The notes: a model not told the origin generated them from the sequence alone. Positions 18,289-26,521 are shown, counted from the stretch's first letter. The stretch: DNA of 64,000 nt from Mesorhizobium loti (GCF_013170705.1 NZ_CP033334.1:2953501-3017500); one strand, 5' to 3'. Program-made: numbers and translations.

Positions 18289-18468
18289 AAGCGGCGCACC
18301 AAGGGCTCGCTATCCTCGAAAACCGCCAGGCTGATGGTCTTCAAGCTGATCATGGCCGCGGCCAGGACGTGGCGACGATTGAAAGGACAAAATCAGTTGC
18401 CGAAACTCATCGCAGTTGCCAGGTTCCTGGACGGAATCGAGGTCATCGAAACGAAGCCGCAGAGCGCA
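18289..18468 (+). pseudogene. IS256-family transposase C-terminal piece, inverted
   Basis: The plus strand encodes 'KGSLSSKTARLMVFKLIMAA', 'TWRRLKGQNQLPKLI' and 'FLDGIEVIETKPQSA', the C-terminal end of IS256/Mutator-type transposases. The rest of the same transposase (18461-18851) is on the minus strand. This roughly 175-base piece has therefore been flipped in place, or comes from a second copy in opposite orientation. Confidence 0.7.
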
Positions 18469-18851
18469 CCGTGCGATGGCGAACGGTGGCAAAAACGCTC
18501 TCGATGGGATTGGAGGTTCGCAGATGATCCCAATGTTCGGCGGGGAAGTCGTAGAACGCCAGCAAGGCATTCTGATCTTTCGTCAGGCAGTTGACCGCCT
18601 TGGGGTATTTCGCGCCATATTTGTCGACAAAGACGGCAATCGCCACCTCGGCTGAAGCCGGTTGGGAGCGGAAAAGATTTCGCGCAGGTCCGTCTTCACG
18701 GCGGCCTGGACAGATTTCGGCACCTTGTTCAGTACATTGGCGGTCTTGTGCACCCAGCAGCGCTGTTGCTTGGTGCCGGGAAGCAGCTCGTCGAGAGCCT
18801 TCCAGAAGCCAAGTGCACCGTCGCCAACGGCGATCTCGGGCGCGATAGTCC
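18461..18851 (-). pseudogene. IS256-family transposase middle fragment
   Basis: Minus strand: 'APEIAVGDGALGFWKALDEL', 'QQRCWVHKTANVLNKVP', then after a 1-base deletion near 18660 'AEVAIAVFVDKYGAKYPKAV' and 'FPAEHWDHLRTSNPIES'. These include the second catalytic Asp region and the C/DH motif of the DDE domain. At 18852 the sequence switches to hxsB on the other strand; the preceding transposase codons are found at 24415-24476. Confidence 0.75.
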
Positions 18852-20178
18852 AGCCACGGCTTCCTGGACCGGTACGCCACCGACAACCTGTCCCCCGCCG
18901 ATGAGACCTTCCTGAACGAGGGAAATCACGGCTTCGACAAGGAGTTCGACCTTCACTGGACATCGTTCGCCTACAGGTGGGCGGGGCGCCAGTCGAGGCC
19001 GACGAGAATGAACTACGTCATCCTCGTGCCGACGCTCCGCTGCAATCTTGCCTGCGGCTATTGCTAGGTTTCCCGCGCTCCCGAAACGGCCGGCGGGTTC
19101 GATTGGTCGCCCGAAACCCTCGCTGGTGTCCTTTCGTTTCTCGACACTCTGGAAGGTCCCGACATCAAAATCGAATTCCAGGGTGGCGAGCCTCTGCTTC
19201 GGGTCGACATACTGGAAGCCGTCCGCGATTTCTGCCGGGAAAAGTTCTCCCAATGCCAGTTCGTCGTCTGCACCAACCTGCAGCGACTGGATACGCGCGA
19301 ATGGGCGTTCCTGGATGCCGACGACACCGTCATCAGCACGTCCCTTGACGGAGACCGGGTAACGCACGAGCGCCAGCGCACGCATGGAAGCGAGGTCACC
19401 GACGCCTTCTTTCGAAATCTCGAGGCGGCCGTTTCCCGCTATCCGAAGGGCAAGATCTCGGCATTGCCGACGGTGGACGTCGCCAACCCACCGGACTTCG
19501 AGGCGCTGCTGGACAACTATGAACGCTATGGGAGTCCGCTCGGTTTACCTTCGCCCGATAAACCACCAAGGAATCGCGCGAAAGCTTCAGCAGGGCGACA
19601 ATCTCCTTGCGCGTTGGAATCGCCTTCATTGCGAATTCATCGACCTGCTGATCGCTCGCAACCATCGCACTGGGCGCTTTATGGAGGAGTACTACTTCAG
19701 CCAATGCCTGAAGCGCGTCCTTCGCTTCGACGCCGATAACCACGTCGACATACGCAACCCGAACTTCTTCGCCTCCGACTATGTCGTGATAGATCACGAC
19801 GGGCGTTTCTATCCGACCGACGAAGCCCGAATGCTGTCCAGGATCGGCCGCATCGATCTCAGCATCGGCGATGTCGGGACGGGAATCGACTGGGCAAAGG
19901 TCGACGTTCTCAATTCCGGTGCATTCAACCACTTCGATCCGGATTGCATCCACTGCGCCTACCAACCGTTCTGCGGCACTGACGTGATCGATGATCTCTC
20001 CCGGTGTGGCCGGATCGACGTGCCGCGGCCTGAAACATGGTTCTGCGGCCGGCACTTGTCGCTCTTCGACAAAATCTTTGAGATTCTCTACCGAAACGAC
20101 GAGCCGACGCGCGCTTCGTTGGCCGCTTGGCTCGGCGTTGCCGGCTGGAACGGCAATATAGCGCCGGTCCACCCATGA
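18852..20178 (+). pseudogene. hxsB: Radical-SAM maturase HxsB, 3' part, with amber codon and frameshift
   Basis: Starts 'SHGFLDRYATDNLSPADETF', then the radical-SAM cluster motif C-x3-C-x2-C in 'LRCNLACGYC' (19035-19064). The next codon is TAG (19065-19067), where HxsB proteins have Gln ('YCQVSR'), then 'VSRAPETAGGFDWSPETL', 'IEFQGGEPLLR' and 'STSLDGDRVTHERQRT'. One extra G at 19530-19532 shifts frame at 'NYERYG/VRSVYLRPINHQG'. The C-terminus has a SPASM-like cysteine set ('CIHCAYQPFCGTD'). HxsB is one of two radical-SAM proteins of the His-Xaa-Ser system. The first 31 codons are on the opposite strand at 24470-24563. Confidence 0.8.
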
Positions 20179-20194
20179 TACCCTACGCATCAAG

Positions 20195-21279
20195 GTGGAA
20201 GCAAACGCTGACCGGCTTTTCGTGGTCGGGCTTCGGTCGTTTGAGCTCTCGCTCTGCGGGCAAGGGACTGAACAACTGAATCCTTTCGACGCTGCGCTGG
20301 AGCGCGTCGGCCCGAAAGGGGCTGATTACGTCAGCGAGGGCGGTCCGATACGAATCATTGGCATCGATCCTTCCAAGGTCGATGGAGACGTGTTGCTCGT
20401 GAACCCGCGGCGCGGAACTGCGGACCGCCTTATCCGTAGTGATTCGCGACACAACACCTTCCTAGTTACGGAGCGGTGCGACCAGGTTTGCCTAATGTGC
20501 TCCCAGCCGCCCAAGAGCCACCACGTCGACCTATTCCCGTATTTCGAGACTGCGGCATTGCTTGCGCCGGAAGGCGTGACGATCGGGATCTCCGGTGGGG
20601 GAGCCGACACTTTTCAAAACTCAACTGTTCCGATTTCTAGAAAGGGTGCTTTTGGCGCGCCCGGACCTTTCCTTCCACGTCCTGACCAATGGCCAGCATT
20701 TCGATCTGGATGACTGGGAGGCAATGAGTCGTATCGATCGGGGAAGGGTGGTCTGGGGGATCCCTCTCTATTCCTGCGATCCCGCTGTTCATGACGAGAT
20801 CGTCGGGAAGGCCGGCGCGCACGCCCAGCTGCTCGAGAACCTGGCGCTCATGTGCCGCCTGGGTGCCCAGGTAGAGCTCCGCACCGTTCTGATGCGTCCG
20901 AATGCGGATGGGCTGCCTCTACTGGCAAGGTTCATCATCTCCACTCTGCCGTTCATCCGGACATGGGCAGTGCAGATGGAGAACATCGGCTTCGGTCGAA
21001 TGAACTGGAGGACGCTCTTCTACGACAGTTCGGAAGGCTTCGATGTCGTCGGCCGTTCCATCGATCTGGTGCGGAGCCGGGGAATAGATGCCGGCTCTAC
21101 AATTTCCCGCTCTGCACGGTACCGGAGCCATACCGCCATCTGGCGCCGGCTACGATCTCCGACTGGAAGCGTGCCTACCGAGAGGAGTGTGACGGATGCT
21201 CGTTGAAGGCTCGGTGCGGGGGATTTTTCGAGTGGCATCCAGCTAACCACGGATACAGCAATTTGGGGCTATCCAATGA
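20195..21279 (+). pseudogene. hxsC: Radical-SAM maturase HxsC with frameshifts
   Basis: Begins near GTG 20195 (an ATG at 20175 overlapping the hxsB stop is the alternative). 'RHNTFLVTERCDQVCLMCSQ' carries the C-x3-C-x2-C radical-SAM motif, typical of HxsC together with 'SQPPKSHH'. An extra G near 20597-20601 interrupts 'GISGGEPTLFKTQLF'. The middle ('FHVLTNGQHFDLDDWEAM') is in a second frame. A missing C near 21093 returns to the first frame at 'RLYNFPLCTVPEPYRHLAPA', then 'CDGCSLKARCGGFFEW'. The last codons before hxsA may hold a third slip. Partner of HxsB in maturing the HxsA repeat protein; non-functional as it stands unless the indels are read errors. Confidence 0.8.
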
Positions 21280-21773
21280 AGAAGCGACTTTTCGCGATAC
21301 CGTTGCTACTCGCTGCGGGATTCTTGCCTGCCAATGCACAGGCGCTGCCGACCAAGCCAACGTTGGACGGCGATCTCGGAAACACGAAATCTCTGTTCGA
21401 TATTTTTAAGCTCGACCACCTATATACCTTGGCGGGACATCGCAGCCACAGCAGTCACAGTTCTCACTCGAGCCACAGGTCGTCGTCGGGCGGCTATTCT
21501 TACACCCCGCCAGCGCCGAGCCAAGCCGCTCCGCTGTATAACGCGCCGTCCACGCTTGCCCCGATCTATCAACCGCCCGCTATCGCGCCAGCGCCGTCAC
21601 CGCTGAAGACACTCCCAGGCAATTCCTACAAGTTCAGGGACATCGTCCAGGAGGTCCAGTTCGCGTTGCTCGCGTTCGGCTACTACAGCGAGGAGATAGA
21701 CGGCGAGATGAATCCGGAGCTGAGGGCCGGGCTACTGCGCATGCAGCGATATGTCTGTATATGGCGTGACTGA
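21276..21773 (+). CDS. hxsA: His-Xaa-Ser repeat protein HxsA, 3' truncated
   Basis: Signal peptide MKKRLFAIPLLLAAGFLPAN, then a mature chain with the diagnostic run 'HRSHSSHSSHSSHRSSSGG' (about residues 50-70), a Pro/Ala-rich linker, and a peptidoglycan-binding-like tail ('IVQEVQFALLAFGYYSEEID') that breaks off at 'LLRMQR'. The last codons come from a fused double-glycine peptide gene. HxsA is the presumed substrate of HxsB/HxsC in a system known only from genomics; its chemistry is undetermined. Follows hxsC directly. Confidence 0.8.
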   Translation: MKKRLFAIPLLLAAGFLPANAQALPTKPTLDGDLGNTKSLFDIFKLDHLYTLAGHRSHSSHSSHSSHRSSSGGYSYTPPAPSQAAPLYNAPSTLAPIYQPPAIAPAPSPLKTLPGNSYKFRDIVQEVQFALLAFGYYSEEIDGEMNPELRAGLLRMQRYVCIWRD

Positions 21774-22068
21774 GCTAACTCGGGAAGAGGCATCCTCAAC
21801 TTCTGGCGGGTGGCTTCTCTGGTTATTGTTTGGAGCTTTTAGTGTCGCAGTTATAATCGCTGTCATTCTAGAACTAACGACGAAGAAGTCATGGGCCTAC
21901 TACTGGTCACTATCTGGGCTAGGGAAAAGTATCTTACTTTCCCCTGACGTATCCAGCTACCTGGAGAGACTATCCACGGCCAGAACGATCTTTGGTCGTC
22001 TTTGTCGGTTTTGTCGAGTTCGTGACACTGTGTTGTTCGCCCCGATCTGCCGCCGCGCTCACAACTAA
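21751..22068 (+). CDS. Double-glycine-leader peptide 1, fused to the end of hxsA
   Basis: Reads MSVYGVTELTREEASSTSGG followed by a hydrophobic stretch ('WLLWLLFGAFSVAVIIAVIL'), i.e. a leader ending Gly-Gly and a membrane-active core, like class II bacteriocin precursors. It overlaps the last codons of truncated hxsA in another frame, and its own first codons and ribosome site appear lost. The long tail after residue 50 is probably not native. The leader is shared with the two peptides downstream. Confidence 0.55.
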   Translation: MSVYGVTELTREEASSTSGGWLLWLLFGAFSVAVIIAVILELTTKKSWAYYWSLSGLGKSILLSPDVSSYLERLSTARTIFGRLCRFCRVRDTVLFAPICRRAHN

Positions 22069-22093
22069 GCCGTTTTGCGGTTTCCTGTGCAGT

Positions 22094-22109
22094 TGGCACG
22101 ACCTTTGAT
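22094..22109 (+). promoter_or_regulatory. Sigma-54-type promoter upstream of peptide 2
   Basis: TGGCAC-N5-TTGAT, one base off the -24/-12 consensus (TGGCAC-N5-TTGCW). About 82 bases before ATG 22191. The surrounding CTGTGCAGTTGGCACGA is nearly repeated at 26420-26436. Confidence 0.65.
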
Positions 22110-22190
22110 GATCTCGTTGTGCGGCGGCACACGCTGCTACGGTGCATTATTGCTTCATCCTGTGATTTCGAGCTCTAGGAAAGGAGAAAA

Positions 22191-22355
22191 ATGAAGACCA
22201 ATATGCAAGCCTATGGTGTGACCGAGTTAACGCGCGAAGAAGCATGTGCAACGTCCGGAGGGTGGTGGTTCTGGGCAGCGGTGGCAGGATTTGGCGCAGT
22301 TGCTGCGTTAGGACTGGCTATAGCAGCCTTGGAAAGATATCTTAAGCATCATTAA
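22191..22355 (+). CDS. Double-glycine-leader peptide 2 (bacteriocin-like), 54 residues
   Basis: AGGAG site directly upstream. Leader MKTNMQAYGVTELTREEACA ends 'TSGG' at residues 21-24; the core of 30 residues is 'WWFWAAVAGFGAVAALGLAI' plus a basic end 'RYLKHH'. This is the form of class II/GG-leader precursors processed by C39 peptidase transporters. A C39 domain and an HlyD-type protein lie just downstream, supporting export by that route. The best preserved of three related peptide genes. Confidence 0.7.
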   Translation: MKTNMQAYGVTELTREEACATSGGWWFWAAVAGFGAVAALGLAIAALERYLKHH

Positions 22356-22608
22356 GGCGATCGACAATATTCGCAACTACCTGGGGTTGATCTCGGTCAC
22401 CTCCGGGCAGCTGTCGCCTGGTTTGTCGGCGGCGTGATGTACGGCCGACGCACTCTCAGTTGGGTTGGGAACAAGCTACAGAACGCCTTTTTGGCCTCTA
22501 TTTGCGTGGTCGGCATGGGTATTGCCGCCATTAGGCGCGGGGGAGTGCTGCCAAGCGGCAGGATGATCGCCGACATTCATCGTTGAATTTTTTTAAAAAA
22601 GAAAAACG
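22356..22608. other. Intergenic stretch between peptide genes
   Basis: No intact gene recognised; likely decayed sequence. Confidence 0.35.
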
Positions 22609-23958
22609 ATGAATACCGACATATCAGTATACGGCTTAACCGAGTCAACTCGAGAAGCGGCATCATCAACTTCCGGTGGTCTTTGGTTCATATCCTCAGT
22701 TTCTGCTGTAGTATTTCGTTGGTGTAGTACGCGCCGAAGACATGCTGGACAATTGGCAGCATCATGGATCAATATCACTGTAACCAGCGAGATCGGCATC
22801 ATTATCTCACTTATTCCTGAACTCGCCAACTACACCGCAGAGAGCATCCTCTCTCGCCGATCAGGGCGATCTTTGGCCATCTACAAAGTGGTTGTGCTCT
22901 CTGTGGTTGCGGCATTGTTGTCGCTGCCACTTATTACCATATCGGTGTCTGTCCAAAGTGCCGGTATCATTCGCCCCACCGTCGAGAAGACGCCCTTGGT
23001 CGCGCCCGTCTCCGGACGCATCTCCCGCATCCTTGCCGCTGAAAACGATCTGGTTGCCCAGGGGCAAGAGATCCTCGCCCTCGATGATGGGGTGGTTGAG
23101 GAAAAGCTCAGGGCGCTTACAGGCGATATTCGCGCAAAGAGCGATTTTGCCCGTGACCTCGAAACCCTGATCTCCTCCGGCACGCAAGCCAAGGACCCGA
23201 TCCGCCTCTTGACCGAGACCGCCACGGCCGAGCGCGCCCATTTCCTGAACCTTGTGCGGGAGAACCAGTATGACCGCGGTCATGCGGCTGCGGAACTTCA
23301 GCGTGCCAAGCGACTGCTCTCCGCTGCTGTAGCACCGGCAAAGGCCGTTGAGGAAAAGGCCTTCGCACTTCAGAACGTTGAGATCCAGGGCGAGATCCTC
23401 GCCCGGCGCAAATTCGCCGAATGGAACCAGCAGCTGTCCGACGTTAACCTGCGCCTTGAGGAACTCACGGCCGCCTTGCATCAGCTTGAGAGCGAACGGG
23501 ACCTGACTCTCATTCGAGCCCCCGTATCAGGCGCTCTCGAGCAATTCTCGGGCCTCACTTCCAGCAGCTACGTCCAGGCCGGGCAAACCGTCGCTTGGGT
23601 TTCGCCGGATGGTGAACTGGTGGCGGAAATCTTCGTTTCTCCCAACGACATCGGCTTTGTGCGCCCCGGCCAGTCGGTGCGTCTGCAAGTGGATGCCTTC
23701 AACTACAATCAATGGGGTGTCATTGACGCGACGGTGCTCGACGTGGCGCACGACTTCACGCTGCACGACGGGAGCCCGGCCTTCAAGGTCCGCTGCGCGC
23801 TCTCTCGCCGCCATCTCGCCCTCAAGCGCGGGGTCATCGGTAACCTGAAGAAAGGCATGACCGTGCGGGCCCGCTTCCTCCTGGGCGACCGCACTGTCCT
23901 GGAACTCCTGTACAACGAGGTCGACGATTGGCTCAATCCGCTCCTGGCGAGCCACTGA
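22609..23958 (+). CDS. HlyD-family export protein with a GG-leader peptide fused at its N-terminus
   Basis: 449 residues. Residues 1-24 (MNTDISVYGLTESTREAASS then TSGG) copy the leader of the neighbouring peptides. After about residue 60 a typical membrane-fusion protein begins ('IPELANYTAESILSRR'): one transmembrane helix ('VVVLSVVAALLSLPLITISV'), the biotinyl/lipoyl-like hairpin ('EKTPLVAPVSGRISRILAAE'), a coiled-coil arm ('AAAELQRAKRLLSAAVAP') and the second half hairpin ('LTLIRAPVSGALEQFSGL'). It would link the inner-membrane C39 ABC exporter to the outer membrane. The fusion probably arose by a small deletion between a third peptide gene and hlyD; the native start should lie near 22800. 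Confidence 0.8.
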   Translation: MNTDISVYGLTESTREAASSTSGGLWFISSVSAVVFRWCSTRRRHAGQLAASWINITVTSEIGIIISLIPELANYTAESILSRRSGRSLAIYKVVVLSVVAALLSLPLITISVSVQSAGIIRPTVEKTPLVAPVSGRISRILAAENDLVAQGQEILALDDGVVEEKLRALTGDIRAKSDFARDLETLISSGTQAKDPIRLLTETATAERAHFLNLVRENQYDRGHAAAELQRAKRLLSAAVAPAKAVEEKAFALQNVEIQGEILARRKFAEWNQQLSDVNLRLEELTAALHQLESERDLTLIRAPVSGALEQFSGLTSSSYVQAGQTVAWVSPDGELVAEIFVSPNDIGFVRPGQSVRLQVDAFNYNQWGVIDATVLDVAHDFTLHDGSPAFKVRCALSRRHLALKRGVIGNLKKGMTVRARFLLGDRTVLELLYNEVDDWLNPLLASH

Positions 23959-23990
23959 TTCTCCATTTTCCAAACAGTCAGCGAGCCTCT

Positions 23991-24414
23991 ATGTCGAGCA
24001 AGATCATCAAGTTCAAGCAGCGCGACATCACCGATTGCGGTGCCGCCAGCCTTGCTTCTGTCGCGGCCTTCTATGGCTACAAGCTGCCATTGTCGCGTAT
24101 CCGACAGTATGCCTCGACCGGCCGCTCCGGCACCACTGTGCTGGGCCTCATGGAAGCGGCCCGGAAGCTGGGCTTCGTTGCCAAGGGGGTAAAGGGTGGC
24201 TTCGACAGCCTATACAAGATCCCCAAGCCCGCCATCGCGCACGTCGTCGTCAGCGAGGTTCTGCATCACTTCGTCGTAGTCCAGGAGATCAACGCCAGGT
24301 GGGTCATCGTCATGGACCCAGCCTATGGTGAAATCCGCAAGCTGGCGCACGAGGAATTCAAAAAGCAATGGACTGGCGCCCTGGTGCTCCTGGTTCCCGC
24401 AGACACCTTCAAGC
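23991..24414 (+). pseudogene. C39 peptidase domain of a bacteriocin-type ABC exporter, truncated
   Basis: MSSKIIKFKQRDITDCGAAS: the catalytic Cys lies in 'DITDCGAAS', the His region in 'AIAHVVVSEVLHHFVVVQEI' and the Asp in 'VIVMDPAYGEIRKL'. About 140 residues, i.e. only the peptidase domain; the membrane and ATPase domains are absent because an IS256 fragment begins near 24415. It would cleave GG leaders such as those at 21751, 22191 and 22609. Confidence 0.8.
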
Positions 24415-24476
24415 GCCGCGACGAGACAGCGCACAGAGCTGGTGCGAGCTGCTGGTCGACGTCAAGCGGCGTGGCT
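24415..24476 (+). pseudogene. IS256-family transposase fragment beyond the inversion
   Basis: The plus strand encodes 'DSAQSWCELLVDVKRRG', the codons that directly precede 'WTIAPEIAVGDG' at 18851. The join is at CGTGGCT (24470-24476). On its left it is fused to the C39 peptidase gene. Confidence 0.7.
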
Positions 24477-24563
24477 TGCAGACTTGAAGAACTCGCCTGC
24501 GTCGTCGGAGAACAGCACCGAACCGTCCGACATCTCGCGGAACTTCAATGGCCATACGTTCAT
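24470..24563 (-). pseudogene. hxsB: HxsB, 5' part, separated by inversion
   Basis: ATG at 24563 overlaps the stop of the HxsD-like gene (ATGA). It encodes MNVWPLKFREMSDGSVLFSD and 'DAGEFFKSASH', the usual HxsB N-terminus, then is cut at AGCCACG. Joining this to 18852 gives '...FFKSASHGFLDRYATD...' without a break. Confidence 0.75.
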
Positions 24564-24796
24564 CGGCGTGTCACCGCGGCGACCAGCGCTTCACGCGTGG
24601 ACAAGGTTTCCGCGTATATTTTCTCGCGGTAGACGGCGTACAAAATATCTTTTCGAAGCTGGTCTTCAATACCGGCTGATGAGTCTATTGATATCGTACC
24701 GCCTTTCCACTCAAGGCGGCAGTTTGGGTAGAGGGCCTGCAGCCGAAGCATCGCGGCATCGGCGTATTTCTCGAACTGCGGCGGGATCTTCACCAC
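24560..24796 (-). CDS. hxsD: HxsD-like protein of the His-Xaa-Ser system
   Basis: 78 residues from GTG 24796. The C-terminal half ('EDQLRKDILYAVYREKIYAE' then 'TLSTREALVAA') resembles the end of HxsD (pattern ...LLNDYxLRExIxxETxxxRExLxA). Position supports this: its stop overlaps the start of hxsB (ATGA at 24560-24563). The N-terminal half is less familiar, so the call rests partly on context. Confidence 0.5.
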   Translation of the reverse strand: MVKIPPQFEKYADAAMLRLQALYPNCRLEWKGGTISIDSSAGIEDQLRKDILYAVYREKIYAETLSTREALVAAVTRR

Positions 24797-24806
24797 ACAT
24801 TCGCAT

Positions 24807-24960
24807 TCAGTAGTGTTCGAAAATTTCGTTCATGTCCCCACCCAGATCGATAATGCGCGGAGAGACATGAACAATCAACGCATATTTGCTTTTCTTTCTG
24901 TCTTTCCACTCTATCCACTCGCTAAAATACTGTATCGTCTCTCCGGCTTCGATTTGTCCT
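24807..24960 (-). CDS. Short ORF upstream of hxsD-like gene
   Basis: The C-terminal part of an open frame ending 'YFSEWIEWKDRKKSKYALIV' and 'GGDMNEIFEHY'. It looks coding and stops 10 bases before hxsD, but no start codon is convincing; the start given is approximate and the gene may be 5' damaged. Family unknown. Confidence 0.4.
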
Positions 24961-25017
24961 GCGTTCAGACATGGGACCAATCTTCGCCGAGCTGCACCCA
25001 ACCGTGCTCGCGGCGCG

Positions 25018-26101
25018 TCAACGATCCTTGTCCGCCCTGGAAGCCGCGTTCTTCCGATCCTTGAGAAGTCGCGAACGAAGCTGGCGGGCCTCGACGACAA
25101 ACTCATACGGGAGCACCTCAAACACTTCCTTGAGGCTGACCGGATCGTTGCGCGGCCACAGATAATAAGGATCGACGATTTCAATGATTTTTACCAAGCG
25201 AGCCCACTGGATCGGCTTCGGCGAATCGAGCAGCCGACCGCGATGCAGTAGCGCAGACGTTTCAAGGCGACGTTGACGGAGCGCCACAAGAGCGGCATCG
25301 CATACGGCCGGCAGAGTTTCGGCTGCGAGCTGGTCAAGCCAAGGTACAACCACAGCCGAAGGAATGACCGCGGCTACCTGAGCCGCCAAGACTCGGTCCT
25401 TTGAGCGCTGCGAGTTCGCCAGCGGAGCGAGCAGCGCTGCCAGTCTGTCGCCCCCCAGATGTACGCGAAGGCGCCGCTCGAGCTGCAGGCGAAGGGAAGG
25501 CTTCGCGTCCGGGTAGCGGTTCAGGAGTTCCGGGGCGGCGCTATCCGGGTCGATCTCAAGCATCAGGTCGGCGGCAGCTGGTACCTTGTGGCGCGTGAGC
25601 AAGCGTTGCGCGGCGAAATAGGCCTCTTCCGGATCCTCGCTTCGCAAATAGCCAATGGCCCCGATCGCGTTGCCGCGGTCAAATCCCGAGTGGCGGTAGG
25701 CCGCGCGCAGCAGCTCGTCTCGGGCCCGGCCGTCGCCCGCCTCGGCAAGCAGTCGCAACAGCCCGCCATCGACGATCAGGTGTCCATTCGCTCGCGAGCG
25801 CCGCAGGAAGCTGACGACCGCAGCCCTGCCCTCTGGATGGTCGATGAGTGGACGCAGGTAACCTTGGTGCGACCATGATGAACTCCCAATGTCCTGCTCT
25901 GGCAGCCAGTCAATAACGGCGCGCCGGGCATCTGCATCACGTTTCGCGGAAATGGCCTATTGCCTCTACGAGCGCTGCGCTCGAGGACGGCATTATTCCG
26001 ATTACCTGTTGTGGCCACTGATCGAGCAGGAAGTTGTGAGCAGACTGACCGGCGAGTGTAAAGCAGATGGTTCGCGAAGTTGCCTCGAAGACCAGCGACA
26101 T
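25018..26101 (-). pseudogene. HEAT-repeat-like protein, frameshifted
   Basis: ATG 26101 opens MSLVFEATSRTICFTLAGQS and 'SSAALVEAIGHFRE'; one extra A near 25945-25948 shifts the frame to 'RDADARRAVIDWLPEQDIGS'. The rest is open to 25018. About 360 residues of repeated helical units ('GGLLRLLAEAGDGRARDELL', 'NAIGAIGYLRSEDPEEAYFA', 'AAQVAAVIPSAVVVPWLDQL'), resembling HEAT/ARM repeats. Same strand and direction as the HxsD-like gene and the hxsB start, so it was probably the first gene of the Hxs operon. Role unknown; perhaps a scaffold. Confidence 0.6.
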
Positions 26102-26428
26102 CGCCGGCTATTTGATTGGCTGGTTATTCATTTCCCCTCGGACCTCGTCCCATATCGGCGACGCCGCCGAGCGAGCGCTGCCGCGACTGCGTTTCCACCG
26201 TTTGTTCGATCAGTCCCACGGAGATTGCTTCCAACCTTCATGAACGGCATCCACGAGCGCTGCGGCTAAATCTAGGATATCGATCTCGCTCATCGGGGTC
26301 GAGAGCGCGCCAGAGCAATTCGGCGTCATCAGAAAACCCCGTTCCAGCATTCACGGTCGGCGCCACCACCACCTTAGCCGCTGAACGAGAATGCATAATG
26401 GCCTTTTTTCTGAAGCTTCCTGCGCAGT

Positions 26429-26444
26429 TGGCACGAGTCTTGAT
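26429..26444 (+). promoter_or_regulatory. Second sigma-54-type promoter
   Basis: TGGCAC-N5-TTGAT, with the flank TTCCTGCGCAGTTGGCACGA nearly identical to that at 22081-22101. 78 bases before ATG 26522. It points away from the HEAT-like gene. Confidence 0.65.
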
Positions 26445-26521
26445 GTTCCCATTGCCCGGCGGCGATCTGCCTTCCGACAGTCGACCTTGACTGATCTGCA
26501 TGTTCTATAAGGGAGAAAACG

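Noticed and set aside
25889..26269. 126-codon plus-strand ORF over the HEAT-like gene
   Set aside because: The minus strand gives the coherent repeat protein once one base is corrected; the plus frame shows no domain.
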